Positions 36,421-49,400 of a stretch of 64,000 nt of DNA are shown one piece after another. The number at the start of each line of letters is the position of its first letter. Within the stretch, counting starts at the first letter, position 1. The notes under the pieces were generated by a model. It ran no database searches. It saw only the letters and a list, made by a program, of their open reading frames with translations, and was not told the DNA's origin. This DNA is from Boletus sp. NGJ (taxonomy: Eukaryota > Basidiomycota > Agaricomycetes > Boletales > Boletaceae), in the NCBI GenBank assembly GCA_019096195.1, contig JAGTXK010000091.1, positions 124,001 through 188,000 on the forward strand, in the 5' to 3' direction. Both the position numbers and the translations under genes were made by a program.

Positions 36421-37036
36421 GTGGATAACATTTTTATGTAGGATATCAATCACTCCTGCTATCTCCAAGTCAATAAATGCACCCACTCATCTTTATCATA
36501 ATCATCTATCTGCTAATTTTTTCACTCAACCCCTACCATTCATTTTACAATATCAATTTTCAACACTTGTTTCATCTCACCATTAATCTATCAAGCAGCA
36601 GCTATACCATTTTTCAGACATTTCTAGTTAAAAACTCATCATTTTGATCAGATTTGAACCCTACTGGCAATTCGTTGTACTCTCAAGCAGTGCCAGTTCA
36701 TATACTATTTTTCAACTCTTGTTTCACCTTGCCAATTCATACTAGTATATCAATTTTGATGCTTATTTTGTCCTGTTGTCAGTGCTTATATATCATTTTT
36801 TGAACACTTTTATGAATCTCTAGTATCAAATTTGTCAGCCAATTATATGATACATCTTAGTCCATGCTTTCCATGCTCCCTCAATCACACAATTGCTTTT
36901 TGGCCTGCTTTGAATGAAATCCATTTGCTTTCCATTTTTTGAATAGTGAAAAGCTCAGTGAAAAGCTCAATGAAAAGCTAGTATCTAGCCAGAGCAGTGC
37001 TCCTAAGTGGGACAGACACTGGATCACAGACAGCTA
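36421..37036. other. No recognisable gene
   Basis: AT-rich spacer with loose repeats of TTTCAACTCTTGTTTCA-like phrases (36,555-36,580 and 36,710-36,735) and three tandem GTGAAAAGCTCA-like units (36,945-36,980). No coding signal. Confidence 0.45.
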
Positions 37037-38645
37037 CAGTGGCTCAAAAAACTGTCCGCATATTTGGTCATTTTTCACTAAATGCATTATTCTCCAATAA
37101 CCCCTAATCCTTACCCTAACCTATAGGTGTATGAAATAAAGCACCGACCCTTGGCATTCTATCCATCAAGGTTTTAAGACATATGAATAAGAATTGATGA
37201 ACTGGCAGCCATTTCAAAACAATGACTCATTCAGACAGTTTTTTGACTCTAAGTTTTGATTACATATATTGGACCCTAGCATGCTGTAATATGATTGCAT
37301 ACATTTGGTAAGGCTTCTATTATGTCACCATTATGTAACTGAGTGTCAGACAACATATATAAACCCCATCATTCCATGTTTATTTTCCCACTATCACCAT
37401 GAAACCCATTTTCATCTCTCAAAGAAACAATATCATCTCTCTCTCCTCTCATGGGCTTTCCTCTAGGAAAATCTCTGCCCAAACTGGCCTAGGGAAGTCT
37501 ACAGTATGCCAAGTGCTTCAGGAACTCCAGCCAGAGAAGACTAGGCTTCTTGGTGGCTGTCCTTCCAAGCTTACCTCTACCAACAAAAGAGCTATTGTCC
37601 AGCAAATTATTACTGGCAAGGCCAGGAATGCTGTTCATGCTGCTCAATACATCAATACCATTATTGATACCCCTGTCTGTCCTCAGACTGTTAGAAATAC
37701 TCTCAAGGAAGCCTCCTTAATGGCTGTGGTAAAGAAGAAAAAGCCACTGCTTTCTAGTGGTCACAAGAAAAGAAGATTAGCCTTTGCTCTCAAGTACTAG
37801 CATTGGATTGTGGAGGACTGGAAGAGAGTTATATGATCAGATGAGACCAAGATCAATAGGATTGGGTCAGATGGGCAAGAGTATGTGTGGAAAAAGAAAG
37901 GAGAGGGGCTAATTGCTAGAGAGGTCCAAGGCACAGTCCAGTTTGGAGGAGGTTCACTGATGGTATGGGGCTGCATAGGGTGGAATGGAGTGGGGATTTT
38001 AAGTGAGGTGGAGGGGAGAATGGATGCTGAATGGTATGTGGCCATATTGGAGCAGGGGTTGCTGCAAAGCATGGAGGAATCTAGAATTCCAGCAGATGAC
38101 ATTATCTTTCAACAAGATAATGATCCCAAGCATACCTCTAAAAGAGCCCAAAGATGATTTGAAGAGCAAGGAATTAAGCTTTTGGACTGGCCTGCACAAT
38201 CTCCAGACCTTAATCCCATTGAACATACTTGGAATCACCTCAAGAGATGCCTCTCAGGTTATGAAAATGCTCCTACAGGTGTTCATCAATTGTGGGAAAG
38301 AGTAGTGGAGCAGTGGGGAAAGATTGATGAGGAACAGTGTCAGAAATGGATAGAAAGTATGCCTAGAAGGATTGAAGCAGTTATCAAGGCCAAAGGAGCT
38401 CATACCAAGTACTAGATACCTAGATAAATTTAGAGTCAAAAAACTGTCTGAATGAGTCATTGTTTTGAAATGGCTGCTAGTTCATCAATTCTTATTCATA
38501 TGGCTTAAAACCTTAATGGATAGAATGCCAAGGGTCAGTGCTTTATTTCATACACCTATAGGTTAGGGTAAGGATTAGGGGTTATTGGGAAATAACGCAT
38601 TTAGTGAAAAATGACCAAACATGCAGACAGTTTTTTGAGCCACTA
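37037..38645 (+). mobile_element. Tc1/mariner element B1
   Basis: This 1,609-bp element has TA at 37,035-37,036, a CAGTGGCTC start and an end reading GAGCCACTA where G is expected, followed by TA. The arms are about 220 bp and carry outer ACTGTCCGCATATTTGG and inner inverted CAGACAGTTTTTTGAC motifs. It is a separate subfamily from A; fragment B2 at 21,713 belongs to it. Confidence 0.92.
37399..38415 (+). pseudogene. Tc1 transposase B1, three in-frame stops
   Basis: A full-length collinear reading frame (339 codons including the end AKGAHTKY) keeps one phase throughout. It is stopped at 37,798 (a Gln codon position), 37,834 (Trp of the WSDE block) and 38,155 (Trp of the R.WFEEQ block). All three fit C-to-T or G-to-A changes. 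The second Asp ([12 protein letters not shown]) and the Glu ([11 protein letters not shown]) are intact. It looks recently inactivated rather than heavily decayed. Confidence 0.9.
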
Positions 38646-40335
38646 TACATCAGTAAATCCTCAAATTACTTTACATAACTTTAAGGCACTTCAACAATTT
38701 TATAAAGTAATTCCATGAGTTAAAGCAGTCAAAGTCTGTAAAGCACTAAAGTGTAACATATTCGTCATGCTCCGAGTTTCATAAAGTACTAAAGTAGTAT
38801 CAAAGTTCAAGTACTGTATCACAAAGTTAGTACTAGCTGTATAGTACAGTATCCATCTGACAGCCAATCACAGGCTAACCATTGAACAACTCAAAGTGAA
38901 ATGCCCTCCTATCATCCAGCACAGTGGTGGACTCATCAAATTAAGGAGATGGACCTTTTGCATCTTGACATTGGTGATAAAGTAAGGGCTGATGAACCCA
39001 TGCATGATGTGCCACATATCCTCTGTGATCTCAATCACACCCTCAATTGTACAGCCCTTCTTAAGCACACTGACCCAATAATGATCACGGAAAAGGAAGG
39101 GGAATGCTATTGTCAAAAGGATTGGGGGAGGAGTGATGTAGTTAGTGGGGTAAACATACATGTCAGGAAATTGAGGGAGTTGAGGTCAAGATGGAGAGAT
39201 GGACCTTTGTGTCTTGATGTTGGTGATAAAGTAAGGGCTGATGGACCCATGCGTGAGGTGCCACATGTCCTCTGCAATCTTGGAATTTATAGATTGAAGC
39301 GATAAGAAATTAGACTGGTATAATATGTCTCTTTGATGGGCGGACTGTCCAAACACAGGCTCACAGTTAGTATCCCAAGACCATGCATATACTGGTGGGT
39401 TGTATGGAATGGACACATGGCAATCAAATTTGGCACAGATATATAAATAGTGTAGTTCTAAAAGGCAAGCTTGAAAGCATAATGGTCAGCATACTTGTTC
39501 ACAGAATAAGAGTGAAAGATATCATAGGAATGGCTGGGTCTAACTTCTGAAGGGACCTCATTTGTTCCATATACTGGAATTAGATGAGCAGCACAGTAAA
39601 TGTGAAAGGCCGTCAACACTTGGTGTCACCTGTGGGGGTGAAATTCTGAGTGTATCGAGTGTGAAAAGCCTTAATATCTCAAGGGGTGCAAGTGCATTAT
39701 CCAAGAAAGAGAAAAGAAATTTCAAAGCTACTGAATACAGACATAACTATGCTACTTATATACTACCTATGGCCCATGGTTTAGGGCAGGCGTGGAAGGT
39801 GCTAGAAGCATATGTAAGTGTTTGAGAAGATTTCATGTGATGTACGGTGACATAGTGGGGTCTGGGCTGTTCTAAGGGTATAGGGTTATGATGTAGCCCT
39901 GATGTAGATGTGACATAGGGGTCTAGACTTAAGGTCTAGGTATGACTATGTAATCATTCGTGGGATCGCTAAGTCCTGACTAACTATAAGTTCGAGTTAA
40001 CTACAATAAACTTATGTCAGAATGGTCGGAAAATGTCAGGGTCATTTCAAAATGGTGTCGATGTGGATGACTGAAATGTCAGGCTGATAGTGAGTATTAT
40101 AGCCTGGACATACAGTCCACATTCCTGTATCTTGATCAAGTTCATCTAAGAGAACAAACCATTGGACAACAGCACAAGGATAGTCCTATCCATCCTGAGT
40201 CTTGAATGAGAAAAAGACGTGAATGTGCACAACATCCATCCCTCTCATTCTCTGAACTTTGGGGTCAGTAATTCCAAATGCACAATCCAGTCACTGAGGA
40301 CCATGCCTCCATGATGGGCACAATTGGATCATTTT
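38646..40335. other. No recognisable gene; holds one direct repeat
   Basis: About 1.7 kb without a supported gene. It contains an ~85-bp direct repeat (38,946-39,030 and 39,196-39,280). The part 39,840-40,100 has more CpG than its surroundings and a GTTCGAGTTAAC palindrome-like stretch, but I cannot assign it to a family. Confidence 0.45.
38946..39280 (+). repeat. Direct repeat pair, ~85 bp units 250 bp apart
   Basis: Both units share GATGGACCTTT, GGTGATAAAGTAAGGGCTGA and CCACAT.TCCTCTG. On the plus strand both read in protein-like form (DIGDKVRADEPMHDVPHILC and DVGDKVRADGPMREVPHVLC), so a duplicated coding segment is possible. No flanking duplications were found. Confidence 0.7.
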
Positions 40336-43300
40336 TCACTGCATCCCACTAACCCCACTAGTATTACTAGGGGTATAGAACATGGCTGATGCAGCATTGA
40401 AAATCTTGACCTTGCCATCATACATAGGGCACTTGTGAAGAGGGATGTCAGCTAAGTTGTGGAGATCTTTAGGGTTCAACATCTGGAATAGGAACTGCTG
40501 GATAAGCTCATGCAATTGTGGTATCCTAAGCTCGAGGCTCAGCTCAGCCATTGTTCATGCACACTTTCATTCTGGAAGAGTGACATCAAGCCAAATATAG
40601 TTGTCAGGTAGGTTGAGTATTTACAAACAGTGCATGCCAGCTTGACTTGCACATCTATATGAGTTGGTTCATCCACAGGAAAACCATTATTATACTCTTG
40701 TATCTAAGAGGTATCATCAGTGGGATTGAGGCAGCCCTGTGTTTGCCCTGCATTGGGCTGATTTGTTTGTGCTACAAGCATAACATCAGCAAATCAGCCA
40801 ATAAACATACAATGAAGTATTATCTACCTGAACCTTTTAAAACATGAGATACACATGTCCCATTGAGCATTTTGCGCTGATTGAAGTCAACATGATACCA
40901 TCCCAACTTGTCCAGTTGTTGGTTGGTTATTAACATCTGTCTGAGTGCATTGTGGTGATTTGACCATCTATATGGCTGCTTGACAGTTTTAATATACTTC
41001 AACTCAGTGATCAAAGAACATAAGCCATTTGAAGCACCAAAGAGACAAATAAAATTGGGATAGTGTGTCATCACATGTTGGTGAGGAAGCAAGAAAGTGG
41101 ACACAATATCTGGGTAGAATACTTTGCAGTATTGGTGAAAGCACTCCAGTGCATCATTGATGGCAATTAGTGTAGTATTGGTAATTGTGCTATAATGCAC
41201 AAAATAGCAAAACTCAAGGAGTGCACACATTGCCTATACTATGTCACACAGGACATGGCCTTTGATCGCTGGGAGATAAACCTAACACAAGTGAGCATAA
41301 TACTTCTGAACAAGATCATGAATTTGACCCCACCTTCATTAATGCCTTTGAATTGTCACCAGTCCATTGCTTGAAGTGGCGTCCTTGTGGGAATTGCCTT
41401 AATCCAGAAAAGGGGGCCACTGCAGCAATTCTAAAAGGTACCATTGTGGGCACTAGCCAGAATGCTGCAGGTTTAAACTTACTAACAGTCTATGTCAAAT
41501 AAAATAGTGTCTGCATCAGTGCCATACCTTGCCTTGATATACTGCTCAACCCAATCTACAAAGTGGTCCTTGAAGGCACCTTTAATAATTTGGTGCAAAA
41601 GATTGAGAGTGAATAGCTTATAAATGTTGGCATGAGGGAAATCATTTGTAAAGGGCTATATAATGTATATATTAGGGTACTTAGAATTAGAGTATAATAT
41701 TACATACCACTAGCCCACCCACAATGCCATACTTGTTCCAGAGCTGACCCAGTCCAAACAACTCTGAAAGTTGAGCAAGTAGCAATTCTGTATGCTCCTA
41801 ACAGCGATATAATGCATCAGTGTCAAGATCCTGCTGTGGGGTGAGACATCTATTTAAAATAAAAGTTAGGCAAATTCAAAATGAACATCATTAACCACTT
41901 ACTTTGTACACCAACCATGTACTATACATGTGAGGAGGACTTGCTCCTCATAGTCAGCAATGTAAGGACCAAGCCCATAAATAATGTGGTGGTAATAACC
42001 ATCCCTGAAAAAAAAACATACAATATCCAGGATTGATATGAATGGTTTTAAGGATTAAAGGATTAGTGACAAGGATGAGTGGAATAGTTGGCAATGAAAT
42101 TGACAAAATTCATTTGTCTTTGCATGTTTTTTCATGGCTACAAACACATCACTAACAACAACATTGATACAAGACAAATGGTTACTTTTTGGCATGGCTA
42201 AAAAACCAATAAGTATCAATGCATTTCTATGCACACATCACACATTGTTGCAAATGTTTCTGATGGACAAATAGAGTGGGTAGAAGTTATTTTTGCCAGT
42301 TGCTACAGACACTGTTGTCTTGTTGCCACTGAGGATAACAGGCACAAAATACTGAACCATGCATTGCAGGGTTCTGTGTGATGATGTCCTGTGTTAAATA
42401 AGTATTTGTTCTGAAAAAAGAATACACAATTCCTTACTGCCTGATTCCATGCCCAGTCACCAGACATGAAATCGCACCATTGGCACTCATTTGTACCTAA
42501 ATTGAACTCACAGTATGGACAGTAGTCCATTTCACTGGAAAAATCTGGATTACTTATAATGTGCTGCACCACTTTGTGTGAGCTGTGGAAATATACTTCA
42601 TATGCATTGTTCATCTAGGGTGGTGCACTATTGGCTGGACGGTCACCACTGTAGTGTACTATGAAGTTCTCCCACTTCACAGCTCCAAGCTCAATGTGAT
42701 CAATAGTCTGGTAAATGTCCCTATGGTCAGGTATATGTGTGCTTCCATGATGAGAAAATAACACTTGGCCATCCACCTTGATTGATAATGCAGCATAGAT
42801 GTCCAGAAGTGTGTCAATTTGGGCACCAGCCATTTGACACCAAGTGTAGAGGAAATCTGCAAGTTCAAACTCTAGTTGATTTTTGAAAGATGACCAGTCA
42901 TCAACTGATTTCTCTTGAATGGAAGGAGGGGCACCTTTGGGCAAAAAAGCCCCTTGTGCATTGCATGGATGACCTGTAAAATCAACACTCATTAATCAGA
43001 TGATACAGTATGGCTGGACTTCATTTACCATTCAATAGCTTGTGGTAGTTCCAATATAATTTTCATCCAGGACCAAAAAACTCGGTTTCAACATCTGGTG
43101 CAGATGATGATCTGGCAGCAGACCAATCTGGTGCCAGTGACAATCTGGAAGCAAACCAATCTGATGTAGGTGATGACCTGGGAGGAGACCAATTGTCCCA
43201 CTGCCCATTATTTTGACTTGAGGGCTGTGTTAATACTGGATGTTTGGCATTCAGACGTTGTGTTAATCCTGACCTGTTCTTGAACCAACAGTGACACTTG

Positions 43301-43340
43301 GGGCATGGATATGTTTGGTGGGATCACTCGGAACATGGCA
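40336..43340 (-). pseudogene. Plavaka-type transposase (CACTA-like), decayed multi-exon
   Basis: The minus-strand order matches Plavaka proteins. There is an N-terminal C2H2 finger (CPKCHCWFKNRSGLTQRLNA, about 43,330-43,270), a Ser/Pro region, DDWSSFKNQLEFELADFLYT and AGAQIDTLLDIYAALS (42,615-42,992), then NPDFSSEMDYCPYCEFN with CQWCDFMSGDWAWNQA (42,303-42,614). A gap follows where the catalytic core should be. Next are the block ALLEFCYFVHYSTI, HVMTHYPNFICLFGASNGLC, ITELKYIKTVKQPYRWS (40,820-41,230) and the C-terminal MYDGKVKIFNAASAMFYTPS (40,336-40,551). Introns probably exist (for example around 42,995-43,030 and 41,850-42,010). Stops and losses make it inactive. Element ends were not found. 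Confidence 0.82.
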
Positions 43341-43399
43341 CTGGCACAAAAGAGGCTGTGGTGCCAGCAAAGGTCCTAAGCTCTGGATTGTTTGTTATT

Positions 43400-45999
43400 G
43401 GGTATGAGGCACTTACATATTTTGGAGTCAAAAGCATGAAGTTGGATGCTGGCATTTTCGTTCAACACCATTCCCATGTCTATTATTCTGCTATCAGAAC
43501 AAGAACAGATGTGTCTTTTAATATGGAAATGCCAACCTCACCTTATAGAACACACCCATCCAATGCAACAAAGTGTCTTGGGCTACCTGACCTTCCTGCC
43601 AAAAAAAAGGACAATTGCAGAGAAGCAGGCCAACAAAAAAAGTCTCACTGACCAACATGCTGCAAAAGCTATCAAGACAAAGGCAGCAATTGAAAAGATG
43701 GGTAGGCTTGAGCAGAGAATGGAGACTGATTAAGCAGCTACCATTGCTCCAGTGAAATCTGTATACCTGCGCCCACACTCCGAAATTGTCAAAAGCCAGG
43801 AAGCTGCAAATGTGGAGATTAATCCAACCAATGGTAAGGCTTTTCAATGGTGACTGAGACATTAAACTTACCATTTGACTAGTCTCACAGGTAAATGAAA
43901 GCACAGAAACAGTGGCCATGCAAGGTACTGGGCTTCTGTCATTAGTGCATAGTGAGTTGTCTGTCTTGTATCAATGATGGCATGAAATAACCAACTCACT
44001 GCATTGGTGGGCTAGCTAAATGCTTGCAGGATGAACATAGTGGCCACACTGATGGCAAAGGTGAAGGCAAGAAGTTAGTCAAGAAAAAAATGGTCCTGTG
44101 CAAGGCCATCAGCAATGTCCAGACTCAACAGTGGACCAGAGAAGTAGGAGTTAAGGAGTGCCTGCTGGCATCTACACATGGTGGGAACTGTAAGAAATCT
44201 TTGGTTAGGTGCACATACTCTTTGACTTGCTCATAACCATGCTGTTACTGATGGAGGCAACATTATTTTTTCTCAACATCAAATTGTCTAGTTTGACCGG
44301 CAGGAACACATTGGTTAGTAGAGTTAGTGGCTGGGCAACTGATGTAGTCATCAAATCCACTGACAGTGTCAAGAAACCCTTATAGAGCACACATTTGGGC
44401 CTAAAAAAACCACTGCTATCTATAAGCACATTGTCCACAACTGGCTCAAAGACTTTGATGGTTAGTGATGTGACAGATCCTTCACCAAGCGAGACCTTCT
44501 TTTCTGTGGGTGGAACTGAAGAAACAGTCAATGACACTGTGAACAAGCCCAAGGACCTCATACCTGATGGGATGGATGACTTGGTGGATGGCTTTGGTGA
44601 TGATGAGCATGGATGATGAGATGGAAAGAATGGCTGCTCTGCTCAACAGAAAACAAACAGTAGGTTGTCTATTTAAAAAGTAGCAGATTACTCACAACAC
44701 TCAACACAGAACACCATTTCCATTACCAGTAGTCTGAGCCTCAACAATGATCCTAAAAGCCTGGTGCTGCTTTGGGCCAATGACTCCCTCACCCAAGTCA
44801 AACTTGGACCTGAGAGCCAAGTACAACTGTTGGTCAATGAACCCTTTAAAGTTGACCCTGAAAGTCAGCTGCCTCAGGATTCTCAAATCAATTGCACCCT
44901 CAAGAGGAAGCACTCAGAGCTGCAAGACATGTATTCCTCCTCATTCAAGGCTGAAGACTATGGTGAGGAGGCTGTGACAAGGGCTGTTGAGAGTGCCTAC
45001 CACGACATCAATGTGGAAATGGTTGTAGAGGAAGAATCACAGAACAGATAGAGTGCAGTGTGACTAATTATCCAGGTGAGTTGTCTATTACAGCAATGCA
45101 TACACACGTTCACCCAATATCAACAAAATTAAATCCCCATTAGACCATGGTAACAGTCATCAACAAACCAATCAAAGGTAAACTGGCAAATGCCTGGCCT
45201 AGCAGAGAGCTGATGAACATGCACTTTGGCCCCTATGATAGCATGCAGATCAAGTCAGACTGGTTCAAGAAAGATCCATGGCAAGATGGTTGGAAATCTA
45301 AGATCCTTCCTACTCTCTATCTTTGGGCCCCAGCCCAATCTAATATGTGGACTACCCCAAAAGATATAATAGCTAGCATTCTGACAATCATAGTACCTGT
45401 CATATTCCCTGACTTGAACATTTTTGCTTGTGGGCTCATGCCAATACACAAGTGTGTTGAAGCGGTACATGCTCTGCTTACATTGATATTGTGGTTGATT
45501 CTCTTTGATAGGCTTACCAACACCTTTGTAACTGGAGACATGGTGTGGGCTCAGCAGCACTCACACTGTGTATGAGCTTTTTCATGGACATTTTACAAAA
45601 TGCCATCATAAACAAAGTTACCGAACTTCTCGAGAACAACAGTTTTCATTATGAGGATCTCAATACTGGTGAACCCAAGAAAGCCTTCCATTCTGACTTT
45701 ATTGTCCATTTGTTCACCACAACATACATTCCTTCAATCAAAGGTCATGCCCATGTTGATGGCATCAAAACAATAAAACTTGCATCAAGTGGCATCAAAG
45801 AAATATTAGGTCTTTGTAGTGCTGCAGTATTTTTATTTTTTGGTAGTACCAATTCTTCAACACTTATTTGACATCTCTTTGACAAACAGATCAAATGCGG
45901 CTTACAACTCTCCAGCATTGTTGGATTAGAAGCTCTTATGAAAGGCAAAACCATGTTGCACACTCCTGCCACATTCAACAAATAGGCTGGCAGAGCAAC
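43400..45999 (+). pseudogene. Remnant of an unnamed multi-exon gene, 5' and central part
   Basis: Plus-strand pieces include a charged, coiled-coil-like segment (43,640-43,733, AAKAIKTKAAIEKMGRLEQR), an acidic segment (44,395-44,616), and a conserved-looking region 45,147-45,871. The last reads FGPYDSMQIKSDWFKKDPWQ, KSKILPTLYLWAPAQSNMW, FIVHLFTTTYIPSIKGHAHV and LASSGIKEILGLCSAAV. It continues to CTPATFNK-like sequence next to the Copia LTR at 46,000 and seems to resume at 51,443. The family is unknown to me by name. It resembles the remnant at 35,564-36,420. Start and introns are not defined. Confidence 0.5.
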
Positions 46000-46413
46000 T
46001 GACAAAATACCACTAACTCCAGATGGCATTCTGATTACTTGGACATCCAGATAACACCTAGTAGGTGTCTGCTCTAGTCCAGAGCTTCCAGAGCATCAAC
46101 TTCAGAACATTGATTTCCAAAGCACTGTCATATCATATCATAGGATGTCAGGATCAGTAATACACTTTGCCAGATTTCTCTTAGCTATCTTTCCCCTGAC
46201 ACTTATTGAGGTATGAGTGTGCCTCATTTCATACTATATAAACCCCTCATTTCATTCATGGCACCTCAGTTGTTTTAGCCTGTCCCAGCAATAGCTGAGG
46301 TGAGTTATTCCACACTTAGTATTTTCTTCTCTTACCTGTCATAGCTCCAGTCTACTCTGGTTTACATTAGCTCCACTTTGGCTCTGGTACTCCGAGATTT
46401 CAAATTTCTAACA
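46000..46413 (+). repeat. Copia 5' LTR
   Basis: This 414-bp LTR runs from TGACAAAATACC to TTTCTAACA. A TATA-like ACTATATAAACCCC lies at about 46,233-46,246 and probably marks the promoter. Confidence 0.92.
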
Positions 46414-49400
46414 GGTTATAAACCCTATTGGCACAATCTGACTGAACAATTTGATCAACTTGTGCATTCCTCAACACACCCTAGACACATCCCGTTACTC
46501 CAGCTACCAGCTATCTGACAGCTGTTAGAAAATAAATTCTTCTTCTATCATTTTGCCCTATTCTGTCATTCAAACATGACATTAGATAACATCCAAAGTG
46601 ATGAAATCCTAACTGGACCTGAAACCTTCCCACTATGGAAGGTAAAGGTCATCTGAAAACTCTGAAGCAGCAAAGCTTATGAAGTTGTCTCTGGCACAGA
46701 TGTTAAATCTGTCCTTGGAACCACTGGAGTAATAACTTCAGACATCCATGACTAGCAGGAACACAATGAGAAAGCCCACAGTATTATATAGGAGCACATC
46801 TCCAACACACTCCTTCTCAAGACTGAGTCCTGCAGTTCTGCTTAAGAACTATGGGAGAAACTCATGTTGCTCCTTGATGCTCCAAGTGTCTCCTCCACTT
46901 TCTACATTTTCCAGCAGCTCTTTAATGTTGCCTGGGATGGAAACTCCAAGGTTTCAGAACACATCACATCACTCCGGATCTCTGAATCCTGCCTTGCCAT
47001 CATAAAGTTTACTATGGACTTGAAAGTCATGGCTTTTATTCTCCTAAACTCCCTTCCAAAGACTCCAGAATGGGAACTATTCAAGTCATCCCTTATCAAT
47101 ACCATAGAGGACAGCAAACTAGCCTTCAACATGGTAGAGACTCAGATCATTGTGGAAGATGCCCACCTACACCCATCCAGACATTCAGAGTCAGCGATGA
47201 AAGCCTCCAGCACACAGAAACCCTCTATCTGTCCCTCAAATGTGTCTGCCTGGTGTGAGCACCACTTGTCCTCCACCCACAACTCCACCAACTGCACCTC
47301 CTATGAGAAATGGGTTGTGGATTTGAAAAATGGAGTGTTTAAGAAGCCAAGATGGGGAAAGGAGAAGGCAAATGCAATGGAAGGGACTCCAGATCCTCTG
47401 GACTCTGTGAATGCAGTCCAAGAAAATGTATCTCAGTCCTTAATTCAGTGGATTCATGCCTACTCATTGTCTGAGCAAACTGATAGTGGGAGAAAAACTC
47501 TAATCATCAACTCTGGAGCATTATCACACATGGTCCTCCACTGATCCTGATTCCAAACCTATCATCTGCTAAACCCACCACATCCAGTAACCCTAGGGGA
47601 TAACTCTGAAGTGCATGCAATCAGAATCAGAATAGTGCCACTTATGTCACAGGTATCCAGAAAGACTTTTAAAATTGTGCTATCAAGTGTACTTCTAATT
47701 CTGAAATTCCAAATCTCACTGATCTCTGTAAACCAACTCACTTCTGCTGGACTCTCCACTATATTCCCAGTGAACTCCAGTGTGTGTTACATTCAGAAGG
47801 ACCAGAAAACTGTTTTGGTCGCTGGACATAGAAATGGCCCCTATCATGCATGTGTCACCCTAAATGATCAAAAGGAAGTGGCCCATGCAACAGTTGATAT
47901 AAACCTTCTGCACCAGCGGATGGAACATATATTCATTGACTGGATCCAGTGCATGATAAAGTCCAACCAACTCTGAGGAATTGACACACTCTTCAGAACA
48001 TCTGCATTCTGTAAGGCATGCATACTCAAAAAGATGAAGAAGCTACCCTTCAGACTTCAGGGTGGATCTCGGACTACTCGCCTCCTAGAGATGGTGCACA
48101 TGGATGTTGGAGGCCCAAAAACTCCGAGATCACGTAAAGGCTATAGGTTCTGGTTAGTTATTGTTAATGATTTCAGTTGCTTCCCTTGGGTCTACTTCAT
48201 GAAACACAAGAATAAAGCACTACAAATCTACAACCAATAGAAAATAAATGTTCAGATCCTCCTCTGGATGGAGATAGGATAGAAGGATTTCTCCAAACTC
48301 TATACCAGGTTTGTCTGCAGTGATGGAGGCATGGAATATACAAACAAGGCATTCCAAAACCAACTCTGGACTGATGGCACACACTTTGAAACCTCTGCTC
48401 CATACACTCCAAAGCAAAATGGACTTGCAGAGTGGATGAATCAAACACTAGCCACATTAGCAAACACCATGCTGGAGAAATCCAAGCTCCCGAAGTCCTT
48501 TTGGGCTGATGCCATATCTACCACTGCCTATACCACCGCATGAAGCCCAACCTCCAGACTTGGAGGTAAAGTCTCCTACCAAGTATTTTTCAATCACCAG
48601 GTTGATCTAACTCTCTTCTGACCTTTTGGATGTCCAGCATATGTACACACACTGAAGGAACAACATGGAGGAAAATTCTGATCACATGGGAGAAAGTGCA
48701 TCATAATAGGATAAACTCATGGATAACAAGCCTACAAACTCCTCAATATAGAATGGTAGAACATCATCTCCAGTCACCATGTCATCTTCAATGAATCTGG
48801 AAAAATCTCCAGAGCTGAATCTACTTGATGGAATGCTCCCACAGTTGAAGGACAGTGGGAGGGCTTACTTCCAAAACATCTCTGCAAACCAGAGGATAAT
48901 CATGATGATGAACATTGTCAACCTCCATCCAATTCCAAATCAGTGGAAGACATTTCTATCTCTGTGGAGGACCTCCATCTAGCCAGCCCTGGTATTAAGG
49001 AACTTACTGAATGCCTAGACCAACTTCGAATAGATGAAGCTCCTGCTCCTACTCCAGCTCCAGATCCAGGTTCTGCTCTTGCTCCAGGTTATGCTCCAAC
49101 CCCAGGTCCTACTTCTGCTCCAGGCCCTGCTCCTGCTCCATCTGTCATGTGATGAAGCCATCACCAATACAAACTGGCAAACAAAAACCAAGACTATGAA
49201 TGCACCATACAGAAGGAAGCAGCAAGGCGAGAAAATCAGAAGGAGGAAGTGCAATCACACATTCTAGAACTCTCAATGGACAATCCAGAACTTTCAGAAG
49301 CATTTGCTGCCTCAATAGAGGACTTCTTATTTGCTGGATCTACAAGATCATCTCCTGATGAGTCACTTCCGACAATATTAAAGGAAGCCTACTTTGAACA

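Noticed and set aside
40336-43340. Terminal inverted repeats (CACTA type) of the Plavaka element
   Set aside because: I looked near both ends of the coding trace and found no convincing inverted pair.
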